Part shown: positions 1 through 7,950 of the stretch, one piece after another
How positions within the stretch are numbered: position 1 is the first letter of the stretch
Layout of the letters: each line of letters opens with the position of its first letter
NCBI RefSeq assembly: GCF_013283645.1
Contig: NZ_JABEKV010000002.1
Span: 627,798 to 691,797 of the forward strand
Origin: Sinorhizobium psoraleae
Lineage (GTDB): Bacteria; Pseudomonadota; Alphaproteobacteria; Rhizobiales; Rhizobiaceae
DNA length: 64,000 nt
Reading direction: 5' to 3'
The notes under the pieces: generated by a model
The model's input: the letters and a program-made list of their open reading frames with translations, nothing else
Databases searched by the model: none
Told to the model about the DNA's origin: nothing
Translations under genes and position numbers: made by a program

Positions 1-956
1 CCGCCGGTCTTTCCAGCGTCAACTGGTGGGCGCTCGCCGGCATCACGGCGAGCTGGTCGATATCGCCGCTGCTTGGCGGCGTCGTCGCGGCGATTTTCCT
101 CGCCTTCCTCAAGGAATTCATCATCTATCGCGAGGACAAGATCGGGGCCGCGCGGCGCTGGATGCCGGTCGTCCTGGGTGTGACGGCGGGGGCCTTCACC
201 GCCTATGTGGCGGTTTTCGCGCTCGTTCATGTCATTTCGCTCTCGAGCGGTCTCCTGATCGGCCTGCTCACAGGCATCGTCTGTTACGTATCGAGCAAGC
301 CCTGGATCCATCGCCAGTCGGTAGGACTCGACAACCGCAACCAGTCGCTGCGCAAGCTGTTTCGCATGCCGTTGATATTCTCCGCGGCACTGCTTTCCTT
401 TGCGCACGGCGCGAATGACGTCTCCAACGCCATTGGTCCGCTGTCGGCGATCGTTTCTGCCGCCGGTGGCGCCGTATCGACAGAAGGCGCAAGGGCGCCT
501 TTCTGGGTCCTGCTCATCGGTGCGCTCGGCATTTCGCTCGGCCTCTTGCTCTACGGGCCGCTTCTGATCCGCGTCGTTGGCGAGGAGATCACGCGCCTCA
601 ATCCCATGCGCGCCTTTTGCGTCGCGCTTGCCACCGCCGTTACCGTGTTGCTCGCATCCGCTCTCGGGCTGCCGATCAGTTCCACGCACACGGCAGTCGG
701 CGCAGTCTTCGGCGTCGGCTTCTTCCGCGAATGGTACACGCGCCACTCCAGACGGCGGCTGGAATATGTTCGCCAAAAGACCGGGCAGGCGGATTTCATG
801 GGCTCGGCGGAGACCAATTTCGCCGAGGTGCGTCGTCGTCGGCTGGTGCGCCGTTCCCATTTCCTGACGATCATTGCGGCCTGGGTCATTACCGTTCCGG
901 CGTCCGCCCTGCTCTCCGCAGTCGTCTACCTCATCCTGTCCGGCCTTTTCCTCTGA
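1..956 (+). CDS. pit: Inorganic phosphate transporter, PiT family (5' end outside window)
   Basis: The reading frame is open from base 3, so the gene starts upstream of the window and only its C-terminal ~317 residues are seen. PiT proteins are inner-membrane, cation-coupled low-affinity phosphate importers. The segment beginning INWWALAG-like ([19 protein letters not shown]) and the later [13 protein letters not shown] and [12 protein letters not shown] motifs are the two duplicated PiT signature regions, and several hydrophobic membrane spans are evident. The stop lies 11 bases before the rsmE start, so the two genes may be co-transcribed. Transport substrate is inferred from the family only. 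Confidence 0.9.
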   Translation, partial: AGLSSVNWWALAGITASWSISPLLGGVVAAIFLAFLKEFIIYREDKIGAARRWMPVVLGVTAGAFTAYVAVFALVHVISLSSGLLIGLLTGIVCYVSSKPWIHRQSVGLDNRNQSLRKLFRMPLIFSAALLSFAHGANDVSNAIGPLSAIVSAAGGAVSTEGARAPFWVLLIGALGISLGLLLYGPLLIRVVGEEITRLNPMRAFCVALATAVTVLLASALGLPISSTHTAVGAVFGVGFFREWYTRHSRRRLEYVRQKTGQADFMGSAETNFAEVRRRRLVRRSHFLTIIAAWVITVPASALLSAVVYLILSGLFL

Positions 957-967
957 AGGTGACCGAA

Positions 968-1705
968 TTGCGTGCCAATTTCCGTATGCAGCGCCTGTTC
1001 GTCGAAAGCCCGCTTCACGCCGGCTCGGCACATGAGGCCACCAAGGAACAGTACAACTACCTCGTCAACGTGCTGCGCTTCGACGAGGGGGCGTCCGTGC
1101 TGGTCTTCAACGGCCGCGACGGCGAGTGGCGGGCCGAATTGTCGCTGCCGTCCAGGAAACGCCTCCTTCTCACTGCGGTCGAACAGACGCGTCCGCAGCC
1201 CGCCCCTTGCGACCTCGTCTACCTGTTCGCGCCGCTCAAGGTCGGCCGGCTCGATTACCTCGTCCAGAAGGCAGTCGAGATGGGTGCCGGTCGTCTGCAG
1301 CCGGTGATGACACAGCACGTTCAAGGCAAGATCGGCAGCCTCGACCGGGTTCGCGCGAATGTGATCGAAGCAGCCGAACAATGCGGCGTCCTTGGCATTC
1401 CTCAGATCGACCACCCGAGAAAACTCGAAGACCTCCTTGCGACCTGGCCGCGAGATCGCCGCATCATCTTTTGCGACGAGGGCAACGAGAGCCAGAATCC
1501 GCTGCCGATCCTGCAGGTAATCAGCGAGCGTCAGCTGGCCCTGCTGATCGGCCCTGAAGGTGGCTTTTCCGAAGCCGAGCGGACACTGCTGTATAGCCTC
1601 GACTTTGTAACAGCGATACCGCTCGGGCCGCGGATCCTGCGCGCGGATACGGCAGCGGTTGCGGCCATGGCGGTCATCCAGGCGGCGGTCGGCGACTGGC
1701 GATGA
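968..1705 (+). CDS. rsmE: 16S rRNA (uracil1498-N3)-methyltransferase RsmE
   Basis: The product (about 245 aa) matches the RsmE family, which methylates N3 of U1498 in 16S rRNA using S-adenosylmethionine. The C-terminal SPOUT-type knot is recognisable: [13 protein letters not shown] followed by [11 protein letters not shown]. The N-terminal PUA-like part is [23 protein letters not shown] chose the TTG at 968 (LRANFRMQ...) because an AAGG ribosome-binding sequence lies about 8 bases upstream at the end of the pit gene; the ATG at 986 is the alternative and removes six residues. Length is normal for the family. The close spacing to the upstream transporter gene suggests read-through. Confidence 0.9.
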   Translation: MRANFRMQRLFVESPLHAGSAHEATKEQYNYLVNVLRFDEGASVLVFNGRDGEWRAELSLPSRKRLLLTAVEQTRPQPAPCDLVYLFAPLKVGRLDYLVQKAVEMGAGRLQPVMTQHVQGKIGSLDRVRANVIEAAEQCGVLGIPQIDHPRKLEDLLATWPRDRRIIFCDEGNESQNPLPILQVISERQLALLIGPEGGFSEAERTLLYSLDFVTAIPLGPRILRADTAAVAAMAVIQAAVGDWR

Positions 1706-1726
1706 TCCGCCGCTCTCTTGGCCACC

Positions 1727-1825
1727 CTACAGGCCCGCATGTCTCATCAGACGCGCAAAGATTGCTGTAGCGCTTTGAATTGCTGCATGATTTGCCCTTG
1801 AATCGGCTCTGGTTTAAGAAATGCG
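1727..1825. repeat. Sinorhizobium-type intergenic palindromic repeat, copy 1
   Basis: The segment begins CTACAG and contains CTGTAG about 35 bases later, enclosing a GTCT...AGACGCG hairpin, followed by CTTTGAATTGCTGCATG and an imperfect AATCGG...GGTTTAA half. The same arrangement recurs at 4637-4733. It lies between rsmE and gshA. From memory it resembles the RIME/motif-ABC type intergenic mosaic repeats of Sinorhizobium; that family assignment was not checked. Confidence 0.6.
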
Positions 1826-1949
1826 GGCGGTGGGAAGTTTTTTTGAGGAGATCTTGAAAGAAATTCACTTGCGCCGCACCTGATTACGGTTCAAGCACCC
1901 ACCATCGCCCCTGCTGCCCGGCAGAGCCGCTCAAACAAAGAAGACGCTT

Positions 1950-3323
1950 ATGGCCCGAGACACCACCGACCAGACGCCGGTTACCTCTGTCGCTGAACTG
2001 ACCGCCTATCTGGCGTCGGGATCGAAGCCGAAAGAGAAGTTTCGGATCGGGACGGAACACGAGAAATTCGCCTTCTTCAAGGCGGACAACAGCCCTGTAC
2101 CTTATTTCGGCGAAGCCAGCATTCAGGCGCTTTTGAACGGCATGGCCGAAAGGAGCGGTTGGGAACCGATCGTCGACGAGGGCAACATCATCGGGCTTGC
2201 CGAGCATTCGGGCAACGGCGCGATCTCGCTGGAGCCGGGCGGACAGTTCGAACTCTCCGGCGCGCCGCTCGAAAACCTGCATCAGACCTGCAAGGAATCC
2301 AACCAACACCTGGCCGTTCTTCGGGAAATTGCCGAACCGCTCGGGATACGCTTCCTCGGCATTGGCGGCAGCCCGAAGTGGACATTTGCCGAAACGCCGC
2401 GCATGCCGAAGTCGCGATACGATATCATGACGCGCTACATGCCGAAGGTCGGCACCAAGGGCCTCGACATGATGTATCGCACCTGCACGATCCAGGTGAA
2501 CCTCGACTTCTCGTCCGAGGAGGACATGCGGCGCAAGATGCAGGTTTCGATGAAGCTGCAACCTCTTGCAACCGCTCTCTTCGCAAGCTCGCCTTTCACC
2601 GGCGGCAAGCCGAACGGCCTCCTTTCCTGGCGGGGCGACATCTGGCGCGATACGGACAATCAGCGCGCCGGCCTGCTGCCGGCTGCCTTCAAGCCGGAAT
2701 TCGGCTTTGCCGACTATGTCGAATGGGCGCTCGACGTGCCAATGTATTTCGTCGTTCGCGACGGACATTATCATGACTGTACCCATGTAACGTTCCGCCA
2801 GTTCATGGCGGGTGCGCTCAAGGGCGAGGTTGCCGAGTGGCAGCCCAATATGGGCGACTGGGCCAATCACCTTTCGACGCTCTTCCCCGATGTCCGGTTG
2901 AAGCGCTTCCTCGAGATGCGCGGCGCCGACGGCGGCCCCTGGCGCCGGATCTGCGCGCTGCCGGCCTTCTGGGTCGGCCTGCTCTATGACGACGAGGCGC
3001 TCGCGGACGCCGAGACGCTGACGCGCGGCTGGAGTTACGACGATGTGCAGGCGTTGCGGGACGCCGTACCCGCCCAAGCGCTTTCGGCAAAGCTCGGCAC
3101 AACCTCCCTCTTCGATATCGCGCGTGAAGTTTTGACGATTTCGCGTGCTGGCCTGAAGCGGCGCAATCGGCTCAACGGCGACGGAATAGACGAAAGCCAA
3201 TTCCTGGCGCCGCTCGACGAAGTGCTGGCGAAAAAGGCGACGCTCGCCGAGGACCTGCTGGCCCTTTACAACGGCCGTTGGAACGGCTCTGTCGAACCGG
3301 TCTTCGCCGAATACCAGTATTGA
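1950..3323 (+). CDS. gshA: Glutamate-cysteine ligase (plant/alphaproteobacterial type)
   Basis: The 457-residue protein is the ATP-dependent ligase that joins glutamate and cysteine to gamma-glutamylcysteine, the first step of cytosolic glutathione synthesis. Family-typical blocks are RIGTEHEKF (about residue 30), GNGAISLEPGGQFELSG (about 90), MYRTCTIQVNLDF (about 170) and HDCTHVTFRQFM (about 275). Length is normal. A purine-rich AAAGAAG precedes the ATG by about 6 bases. It is monocistronic by appearance, flanked by repeats on both sides. In Sinorhizobium meliloti the regulator LsrB is reported to activate gshA; an LsrB-like gene sits 1.9 kb downstream here, but no direct link can be read from the sequence. 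Confidence 0.95.
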   Translation: MARDTTDQTPVTSVAELTAYLASGSKPKEKFRIGTEHEKFAFFKADNSPVPYFGEASIQALLNGMAERSGWEPIVDEGNIIGLAEHSGNGAISLEPGGQFELSGAPLENLHQTCKESNQHLAVLREIAEPLGIRFLGIGGSPKWTFAETPRMPKSRYDIMTRYMPKVGTKGLDMMYRTCTIQVNLDFSSEEDMRRKMQVSMKLQPLATALFASSPFTGGKPNGLLSWRGDIWRDTDNQRAGLLPAAFKPEFGFADYVEWALDVPMYFVVRDGHYHDCTHVTFRQFMAGALKGEVAEWQPNMGDWANHLSTLFPDVRLKRFLEMRGADGGPWRRICALPAFWVGLLYDDEALADAETLTRGWSYDDVQALRDAVPAQALSAKLGTTSLFDIAREVLTISRAGLKRRNRLNGDGIDESQFLAPLDEVLAKKATLAEDLLALYNGRWNGSVEPVFAEYQY

Positions 3324-3385
3324 GCAATTCCAGAAAAAGTGTGTAACGGTTTCCGTCCGGAATCGCGCAGGTTCAAAGGCCTAGA
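3324..3385. repeat. Rhizobial short intergenic repeat (copy 1)
   Basis: Immediately after the gshA stop the sequence AGCAATTCCAGAAAAAGTG is followed by CGGTTTCCGTCCGGAATCGCGCAG. A related block follows the DUF937 gene (4316-4365) and an inverted one lies at 6866-6905. The shared core is a CGGTTTTCCGTCCGGAATTGCG-like palindrome, a form common in Rhizobium/Sinorhizobium intergenic DNA. It may also act as a terminator or mRNA stabiliser. Confidence 0.5.
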
Positions 3386-3498
3386 CGCTGCCTTCGCTCC
3401 GGCCCGGTGCTGCCCACGCCGTTTAAAAAGCGGTTTGAAGTCCACCAATTCCCGTTATAGTGCAGCGACATGCGTCGTTCGGCCGGGAAGGATATGGG

Positions 3499-4317
3499 AT
3501 GGCACCGCTTTTTGACATGTTCGCGCAGGCGCAGAACGGCAAGGCCATCGAAATGATGGCGAAGCAGTTCGGCCTCGCCCAGGAACAAATGGTGAAGGCT
3601 ACGGCGGCACTTCTGCCCGCTTTCTCCACCGCCTTCAAGCGCAACACGGCCAATCCTTATGATTTCGGTGCGTTGCTGGGTGCGCTTTCGACCGGCAATT
3701 ACGCAAAGTATTTCGAGGACATGAGCCAGGCATTCACGCCACAGGGCATGGCGGATGGCAACGGCATCCTCGGCCAACTTTTCGGCTCCAAGGAGATGTC
3801 ACGCGCGATCGCCGCGCAAGCGGCGCAGATGACCGGCATCGGCCAGGAGATCTACAAGCAGATGCTGCCGGTAATGGCGAGCACATTGATGGGCGGCCTC
3901 TTCAGACAAACGACCGGCACGTCCGGCAATGCCTTTGCCAACAATCCAATGATGGTGATGATGCAGCAATGGATGGAGGCAACCGGGCTGGCCAAGAAGC
4001 CAGGACCTGCCCAAACCGCCTTCGACAATCCCTTCATTCAGGCGATGCAGGGTTTCTTCGGCACGGCAAAGACGGAAGATAAACAGAAGACGCCCGATAT
4101 CTTCGCCGGCAATCCTTTCGTGAAGGCATTTCAGGACATGATGCAGGGCGGCGCGGGCGCACCTGAAAAAGCCCCCGCGGAAAACCCCGCCTTCGCGCAA
4201 TTCTCCGAAATGATGAACACGATGTTCGACAGCGGGCTCGAAATGCAGAAGGAATACCAGAAGAACATCGACGCTCTGTTCGAGAGCTACAAGAAAAGTT
4301 CGGGCGACAAGGCCTGA
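3499..4317 (+). CDS. DUF937 domain-containing protein
   Basis: A 272-residue, Met- and Ala-rich soluble protein with no signal peptide or membrane span. The N-terminal half (LFDMFAQAQNGKAIEMMAKQFGLAQEQM...DGNGILGQLFGSKEMSRAIAAQAAQMTGIGQEI) is a clear DUF937 domain, whose function is unknown; the C-terminal ~100 residues are low in complexity and end with a helical, charged segment. The ATG at 3499 follows a GGGAAGGAT ribosome-binding sequence; an in-frame upstream ATG at 3460 lacks one. It stands alone between two repeat elements. Function is not assigned. Confidence 0.8.
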   Translation: MAPLFDMFAQAQNGKAIEMMAKQFGLAQEQMVKATAALLPAFSTAFKRNTANPYDFGALLGALSTGNYAKYFEDMSQAFTPQGMADGNGILGQLFGSKEMSRAIAAQAAQMTGIGQEIYKQMLPVMASTLMGGLFRQTTGTSGNAFANNPMMVMMQQWMEATGLAKKPGPAQTAFDNPFIQAMQGFFGTAKTEDKQKTPDIFAGNPFVKAFQDMMQGGAGAPEKAPAENPAFAQFSEMMNTMFDSGLEMQKEYQKNIDALFESYKKSSGDKA

Positions 4318-4365
4318 TTCCGGAAGAACGGTTTTCCCTGCGGAATTGCGCAGTTTCAAACAGTC
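4316..4365. repeat. Rhizobial short intergenic repeat (copy 2)
   Basis: ATTCCGGAAGAACGGTTTTC followed by CCTGCGGAATTGCGCAGTTTC overlaps the end of the DUF937 gene. It shares the CGGTTTTCC...GGAATTGCG core with the block after gshA. Confidence 0.45.
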
Positions 4366-4450
4366 AGATCGTTGACGGGCGAGAAGCAGGGTCCAAGCTT
4401 TGCTTCCTCCGATGACTGCAGCCTTGGCAGCAATCCTCGCAGAATCGTGC

Positions 4451-4488
4451 AAAAAAAGCCCGGTACATGTCTTGGTCATGTACCGGGC
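4451..4488 (-). terminator. Rho-independent terminator
   Basis: A 12-bp perfect stem (GCCCGGTACATG with its complement) and a 7-base loop are followed on the minus strand by seven T residues at 4457-4451. It ends the structured transcript described for 4451-4610. Confidence 0.85.
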
Positions 4489-4610
4489 AAGCGGCAGGGT
4501 CTATTGGCTCATACCCTGCGGGGAACGTTCGGTGCGGTCGACGCACCGCAAACCGGAATCTCACGGCATGATCCGCGAAGGCGGCAACCTCTGGCGGATC
4601 ATGCCGTATT
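4451..4610 (-). ncRNA. Candidate structured small RNA or long structured 3' UTR
   Basis: Read on the minus strand, four consecutive perfect stems follow each other: 4607-4594 with 4576-4563 (14 bp), 4548-4542 with 4536-4530 (7 bp), 4519-4513 with 4500-4494 (7 bp), and 4488-4477 with 4469-4458 (12 bp). The last is followed by seven T residues and is a textbook rho-independent terminator. No convincing protein is encoded here. It could be an independent trans-acting sRNA of the alphaproteobacterial type; AbcR sRNAs lie next to lsrB/vtlR in other Rhizobiales, but I cannot match this sequence to AbcR. It could equally be the 3' UTR of the DUF1127 transcript that ends at 4740. Confidence 0.55.
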
Positions 4611-4636
4611 GGCGCATCCAAGGCGGCGGGATGCGC

Positions 4637-4733
4637 CTACAGCGCCGGGCGTCTCTTCAGACGCGTTGCGGCCCTGTAATACTTTGAGTTGCTGCATGTT
4701 TAAATCGGCACCGATTTGAGGAAACGTGCAGCA
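4637..4733. repeat. Sinorhizobium-type intergenic palindromic repeat, copy 2
   Basis: It has the same layout as 1727-1825: CTACAGCGCC, GTCTCTTCAGACGCG, CTGTAAT, CTTTGAGTTGCTGCATG, then an inverted AAATCGG/CCGATTT pair and GTGCAGCAG. It lies between the structured RNA and the DUF1127 gene, so it would be part of any read-through transcript. Confidence 0.65.
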
Positions 4734-4739
4734 GGATGG

Positions 4740-5036
4740 TCAATCGTGGCGCACCCCCCGGTAGAAGAGGTTCGCCCGGTTTCGGGACGCGCGCGTCAGA
4801 TAGCTTCCCGGGTTGTCAAAGAAGGAGGAGGTCAAAGCCTCCTGCAGGTCTTCGCGTTTCAATCCCATGTCGAGCAACTGCCGGTCATCGAGATCTTGCA
4901 GACGTGCGATCTGGCAACGGTTTCGGAACAGGCGCCAGACAGTCGTCAGCACGCCGGTCACGCCTGCGGTGCGGGATGCGAGCGGCTGCTTTCCTGCAAC
5001 GAGGTCGAGATTGAAGGCGTGTTGGGTCGTGCTCAT
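4740..5036 (-). CDS. DUF1127 domain-containing small basic protein
   Basis: A 98-residue basic protein. The segment WRLFRNRCQIARLQDLDDRQLLDMGLKREDLQEAL is the DUF1127 (YjiS-like) domain, in which an Arg-rich start leads into an L-D-D-x-x-L-x-D-x-G core. Proteins of this class in Agrobacterium and Brucella have been linked to RNA binding and to control by VtlR/LsrB-type regulators; that is family knowledge, not shown here. The ATG follows a GGAGT element. It is divergent from the LysR gene at 5241, and its leader carries a stable hairpin (5071-5097). Confidence 0.85.
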   Translation of the reverse strand: MSTTQHAFNLDLVAGKQPLASRTAGVTGVLTTVWRLFRNRCQIARLQDLDDRQLLDMGLKREDLQEALTSSFFDNPGSYLTRASRNRANLFYRGVRHD

Positions 5037-5070
5037 GGCGGTACTCCTTTTCAGGCACGAAGAAGCCCAC

Positions 5071-5097
5071 CCCCTGCGGGGAGGTCATACGCAGGGG
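5071..5097 (-). promoter_or_regulatory. Hairpin in the leader of the DUF1127 gene
   Basis: CCCCTGCG at 5071-5078 pairs with CGCAGGGG at 5090-5097 around an 11-base loop that, on the minus strand, carries a CCTCCCC-like stretch. It lies 35 to 61 bases upstream of the DUF1127 start codon and so would be in its 5' UTR. Loop pyrimidines could contact an anti-SD-like or sRNA sequence, which is inference. Confidence 0.45.
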
Positions 5098-5240
5098 CAG
5101 GCCGGAAGTTTTAGGGTCAGCGATGAATTTCGCGGACAGGACTTGATGTGATTTGCACGCTATTAGTCGCAAATCCTTATTGATCAGTCCAACGAATGTT
5201 TTTAATGATATTCATCAAACAATCTTATGGGTATACGGCC

Positions 5241-6191
5241 ATGTCAGCACCGCTCGATATCGACCAGTTGCAAACCTTCGTTGCCATTGCAGATACCGGT
5301 AGCTTTACCAAGGCTGCCGATCGTGTGTTCAAGACGCAATCGGCTGTGTCGATGCAGATGCGCCGTCTGGAAGAGCGGATTGGCAAGGCGCTTTTCATGA
5401 AGGACGGACGCGGCAACCGGCTGACCGTCGAAGGCGACCGGCTCCTGAATTTCGCCCGCCGGATGATCCGCCTCAACAACGAAGCGATTGCCTCCTTCGA
5501 CGACAACCGTCTTGAGGGCACGCTCAGGATCGGTACGCCGGACGACTATGCCGATCGCTACATGCCGGAGATCATCGTCCGTTTCGCCAAGACACATCCG
5601 AATGTCGAACTCTACATCGTCTGCGAACCCTCGGTCGACCTCGCCGAAAAAATGGCAAAGGGCGATCTCGACATCGCGCTCGTCACCCATAACCCAAGGG
5701 CAAGGGCTTCCGATGTTGTACGGACGGAACCGCTTTGCTGGGTGAGCTCAATCAACCATCCGCTGCCGGAAAACGCGCCGATCCCGCTTGCCGTGGGCCG
5801 GCGCGACTGTCAGTGGCGGCAGGCCGCCTGCGCGGCGCTCGACGCCACGGGCAAGGAATATCAGATCCTGTTCACGAGCTGGTCGTCGACCGTCGTCGCC
5901 GCGGCCGTGCTCGCCGGGATGGCGGTTTCGGTGTTGCCGGAATCGGCGCTGCGGCCCGGCATGAAGGTGCTGACGCAGGCCGATGGCTTCCCGGCGCTGG
6001 CGCCGGTTCAGATCGGCATCATGAAGCGCCCCGGCCTGTCGCCGTCGCTCTCCAACGCGATCACCAACCACATCACCGCCTGCCTCGACAACATCACGCC
6101 AATCACGGTCAATGACGACCTTGACGGCGACCTGAAGAGCTATCCGCGTTATCCGCGCCTCAGGCAGAGCCATATGCTGCCTGGGTGGTAG
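5241..6191 (+). CDS. LysR-family regulator, LsrB/VtlR-like
   Basis: A 316-residue LysR-type regulator: an N-terminal winged helix-turn-helix (DIDQLQTFVAIADTGSFTKAADRVFKTQSAVSMQMRRLEE) and a C-terminal substrate-binding domain with cysteines at about 128, 166, 190 and 197. The ATG at 5241 is preferred over 5196 because family members begin M-S-x-P-L-D-I-D-Q-L-Q-T-F. The sequence and the divergent DUF1127 neighbour fit LsrB of Sinorhizobium and VtlR of Brucella, which control envelope, redox and small-protein genes; LsrB is reported to be redox sensitive. OxyR-type or other LysR paralogues remain possible. The 200-base divergent region is the natural place for its binding sites. Confidence 0.75.
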   Translation: MSAPLDIDQLQTFVAIADTGSFTKAADRVFKTQSAVSMQMRRLEERIGKALFMKDGRGNRLTVEGDRLLNFARRMIRLNNEAIASFDDNRLEGTLRIGTPDDYADRYMPEIIVRFAKTHPNVELYIVCEPSVDLAEKMAKGDLDIALVTHNPRARASDVVRTEPLCWVSSINHPLPENAPIPLAVGRRDCQWRQAACAALDATGKEYQILFTSWSSTVVAAAVLAGMAVSVLPESALRPGMKVLTQADGFPALAPVQIGIMKRPGLSPSLSNAITNHITACLDNITPITVNDDLDGDLKSYPRYPRLRQSHMLPGW

Positions 6192-6290
6192 AAGACACAC
6201 CCCGTAAAGCGAGAGCCACGTCTCGGCAAAGGGCGAGGCCCTCGCTATTTCTCAATCGCCAACGAACGCCACAACATTCGGAGAGCACAG

Positions 6291-6617
6291 GTGAGCGAAC
6301 TCCCGGACTGGTTAGTTCCGCATGTTTGGCACGGCCTATTGGGCGAAATCTACCCTTCAATTAGAGCGATTGCCATTGGTCTAGGGGGCGACCGAACGCT
6401 AACCGTCAGATATTATCTGGATAGGGAGCCTCATGCCTTTGATGAAGAGAGCCTAGAGGTTGTAGCCACCAACATTTCTGCGTCCATAGGCTCTAAGCTG
6501 GTGGAACACATTGAAATCGATTGCCAATTTAAGACGGCTCCGTTGTGTGATCTCGATCCGTTGTCTGGGTTTATCTACTGTCGACGCGAATATGACATGC
6601 CAGACGAGCTATCTTGA
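6291..6617 (+). CDS. Small hypothetical acidic protein (immunity-like size and composition)
   Basis: A 108-residue protein of unknown family, starting at a GTG with GGAG about 7 bases upstream. It is acidic, with predicted beta-rich segments (TLTVRYYLD, EHIEIDCQF), and its DNA has lower GC and different codon use from the flanking chromosome (many AT-ending codons). These traits recall polymorphic-toxin immunity proteins, but no toxin gene is adjacent and no domain is recognised. It is followed by a GA microsatellite and a strong hairpin. Probably acquired DNA. Confidence 0.5.
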   Translation: MSELPDWLVPHVWHGLLGEIYPSIRAIAIGLGGDRTLTVRYYLDREPHAFDEESLEVVATNISASIGSKLVEHIEIDCQFKTAPLCDLDPLSGFIYCRREYDMPDELS

Positions 6618-6677
6618 CAGGAAGCTTCGGCCCGGCTGGTGCGCATACTTACCTCATAACCGGGTGTGACCCAGCTT

Positions 6678-6694
6678 GAGAGAGAGAGAGAGAG
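6678..6694. repeat. GA dinucleotide microsatellite
   Basis: Eight and a half GA units occur in an intergenic stretch (6618-6911) that otherwise holds only the hairpin at 6812-6844. Such tracts are prone to slippage. No coding frame spans it. Confidence 0.8.
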
Positions 6695-6811
6695 CGCGCT
6701 CGATGGTATTGCCCGGGGGGCGCCGCCCATCGCTGCGATCCAATCAAAAGCAGTATGACTGGTAATAAGAGCAGGACCACGAACCGCTCAAACTTGCCGC
6801 GATCCCACTTT

Positions 6812-6856
6812 GCATTTCACTGTTTCGCCGAAACGGTGAAATGCTTGGACTTTTTT
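6812..6856 (+). terminator. Long hairpin with T-run, candidate terminator
   Basis: GCATTTCAC at 6812-6820 pairs with GTGAAATGC at 6836-6844, continuing inward as GTTTCG with CGAAAC, giving a stem of about 15 bp with one wobble pair. Six T residues at 6851-6856 follow on the plus strand. It probably ends the transcript of the 6291 gene; the dienelactone hydrolase gene converges from the other side. Confidence 0.55.
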
Positions 6857-6865
6857 GAAGCGATG

Positions 6866-6905
6866 CAGTGCGAACGGAAAACCGTTACACGCGTTTCCTG
6901 AAGCT
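6866..6905. repeat. Rhizobial short intergenic repeat (copy 3, inverted)
   Basis: GCAGTGCGAACGGAAAACCG followed by TTACACGCGTTTCCTG is the reverse complement of the core seen after gshA (GTGTAACGGTTTCCGT). It ends just before the stop codon of the 6916 gene. Confidence 0.45.
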
Positions 6906-6915
6906 GCTGTCGCCT

Positions 6916-7791
6916 TTAGGCCAGTTTTGCCTTGAGGAATTCGACCGTCCGGCCCCAGGCGAGATCGGCCGCAGCCTTGTCGTAGCGGGCGGCCGACGTG
7001 TCATTGTTGAAGGCGTGGTTGACGCCGTCATAGAGGTGGATCGTGGCGTCCTTGCCGTTCGCCGTCAGCGCCTTGCGATAGTCTTCGATGCCGGCATTGA
7101 TGCGTTCGTCGAGCCCGGCATAGTGCAGCAGCATTGCGGCCTTGATCTTCGATACATCCTCGGCCTTCGGCTGAGCCCCGTAATAGGCGACCCCGGCCTT
7201 GAGATCGGGCGAGTTGACGGCCAGGCGGTTGACGAGACCGCCGCCCCAGCAAAAACCTATAGCGCCGACATTCCCCGTGCTCGCTTCGTGCCCCTGCAGG
7301 AAGGTGACGGTTGCAACCGCGTTCTCGTTGGTTGCGGCGGCGTCAAGCGCGCCGATCATCTCGCGTGCCTTGTCCTCGTCGCTTGGCGTTCCGCCGTCGG
7401 GAGAAAGGAAGTCGGGCGCAAGCACGACAAAACCTTCCAGCGCCATGCGGCGGGCAACGTCGCGGATATGCGGATTGAGACCGCGGTTTTCGTGGATGAC
7501 AATCACCGCCGGCAGCTTGCCGGAGGCTTCGGCCGGACGGACGAGGTAACCTTTCATCTCACCATCACCGCCCGGATAGGTGATGTCCTCGCCCTTGATG
7601 CGCTGATCGGTCTCGGCGATCATCTCAGCCTTGGCACTGTTTGCCGCCAGCATCGGAGCAATCGCTGCAGCGGCCGCAGCGGAACCGGCCAACGCCGTCA
7701 GTGTCTCCATGAAACGGCGGCGGTCCAGTGTCAGGTGCGTATATTCGTCAAAGGCATCGATCATCGCTTGGGTAATGACAGGTTCGTTCAT
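6916..7791 (-). CDS. Dienelactone hydrolase family protein, Tat-exported
   Basis: A 291-residue alpha/beta hydrolase. Near the N-terminus LDRRRFMETLTALAGSAAAA is a twin-arginine signal, so periplasmic location is likely. The DLH core is visible: IVIHENRGLNPHI, then nucleophile cysteine in GFCWGGG (about residue 180), an acidic residue in LDERIN (about 227) and histidine in GVNHAFNND (about 260). DLH enzymes hydrolyse dienelactones and related esters or lactones; the true substrate cannot be told. Start ATG is preceded by AGGGCG. Length is normal for Tat-borne members (YghX-like). Confidence 0.88.
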   Translation of the reverse strand: MNEPVITQAMIDAFDEYTHLTLDRRRFMETLTALAGSAAAAAAIAPMLAANSAKAEMIAETDQRIKGEDITYPGGDGEMKGYLVRPAEASGKLPAVIVIHENRGLNPHIRDVARRMALEGFVVLAPDFLSPDGGTPSDEDKAREMIGALDAAATNENAVATVTFLQGHEASTGNVGAIGFCWGGGLVNRLAVNSPDLKAGVAYYGAQPKAEDVSKIKAAMLLHYAGLDERINAGIEDYRKALTANGKDATIHLYDGVNHAFNNDTSAARYDKAAADLAWGRTVEFLKAKLA

Positions 7792-7950
7792 TACGCCCTC
7801 CTTCGGCTATCCTCTCCGTAGGCGGTACCGGAAGGAAAGCCGCCCGGCGACAAGATAAGTCAACCGGCGCGCGCATGGCGTACAAAACTGCGTTACCGGC
7901 AGCACCGGATCGGGCGAAGCGGGGCGAAGAACCGCCCCGTCCCGTTTCGC

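Noticed and set aside
4364-4621. 85-codon minus-strand frame in the structured RNA region
   Set aside because: It runs through four perfect stems and past the terminator; RNA structure explains the region better.
6868-7821. Long plus-strand open frame opposite the dienelactone hydrolase gene
   Set aside because: It is an antisense shadow of a high-GC gene; the minus-strand product has a Tat signal and catalytic motifs, whereas this frame has no family features.
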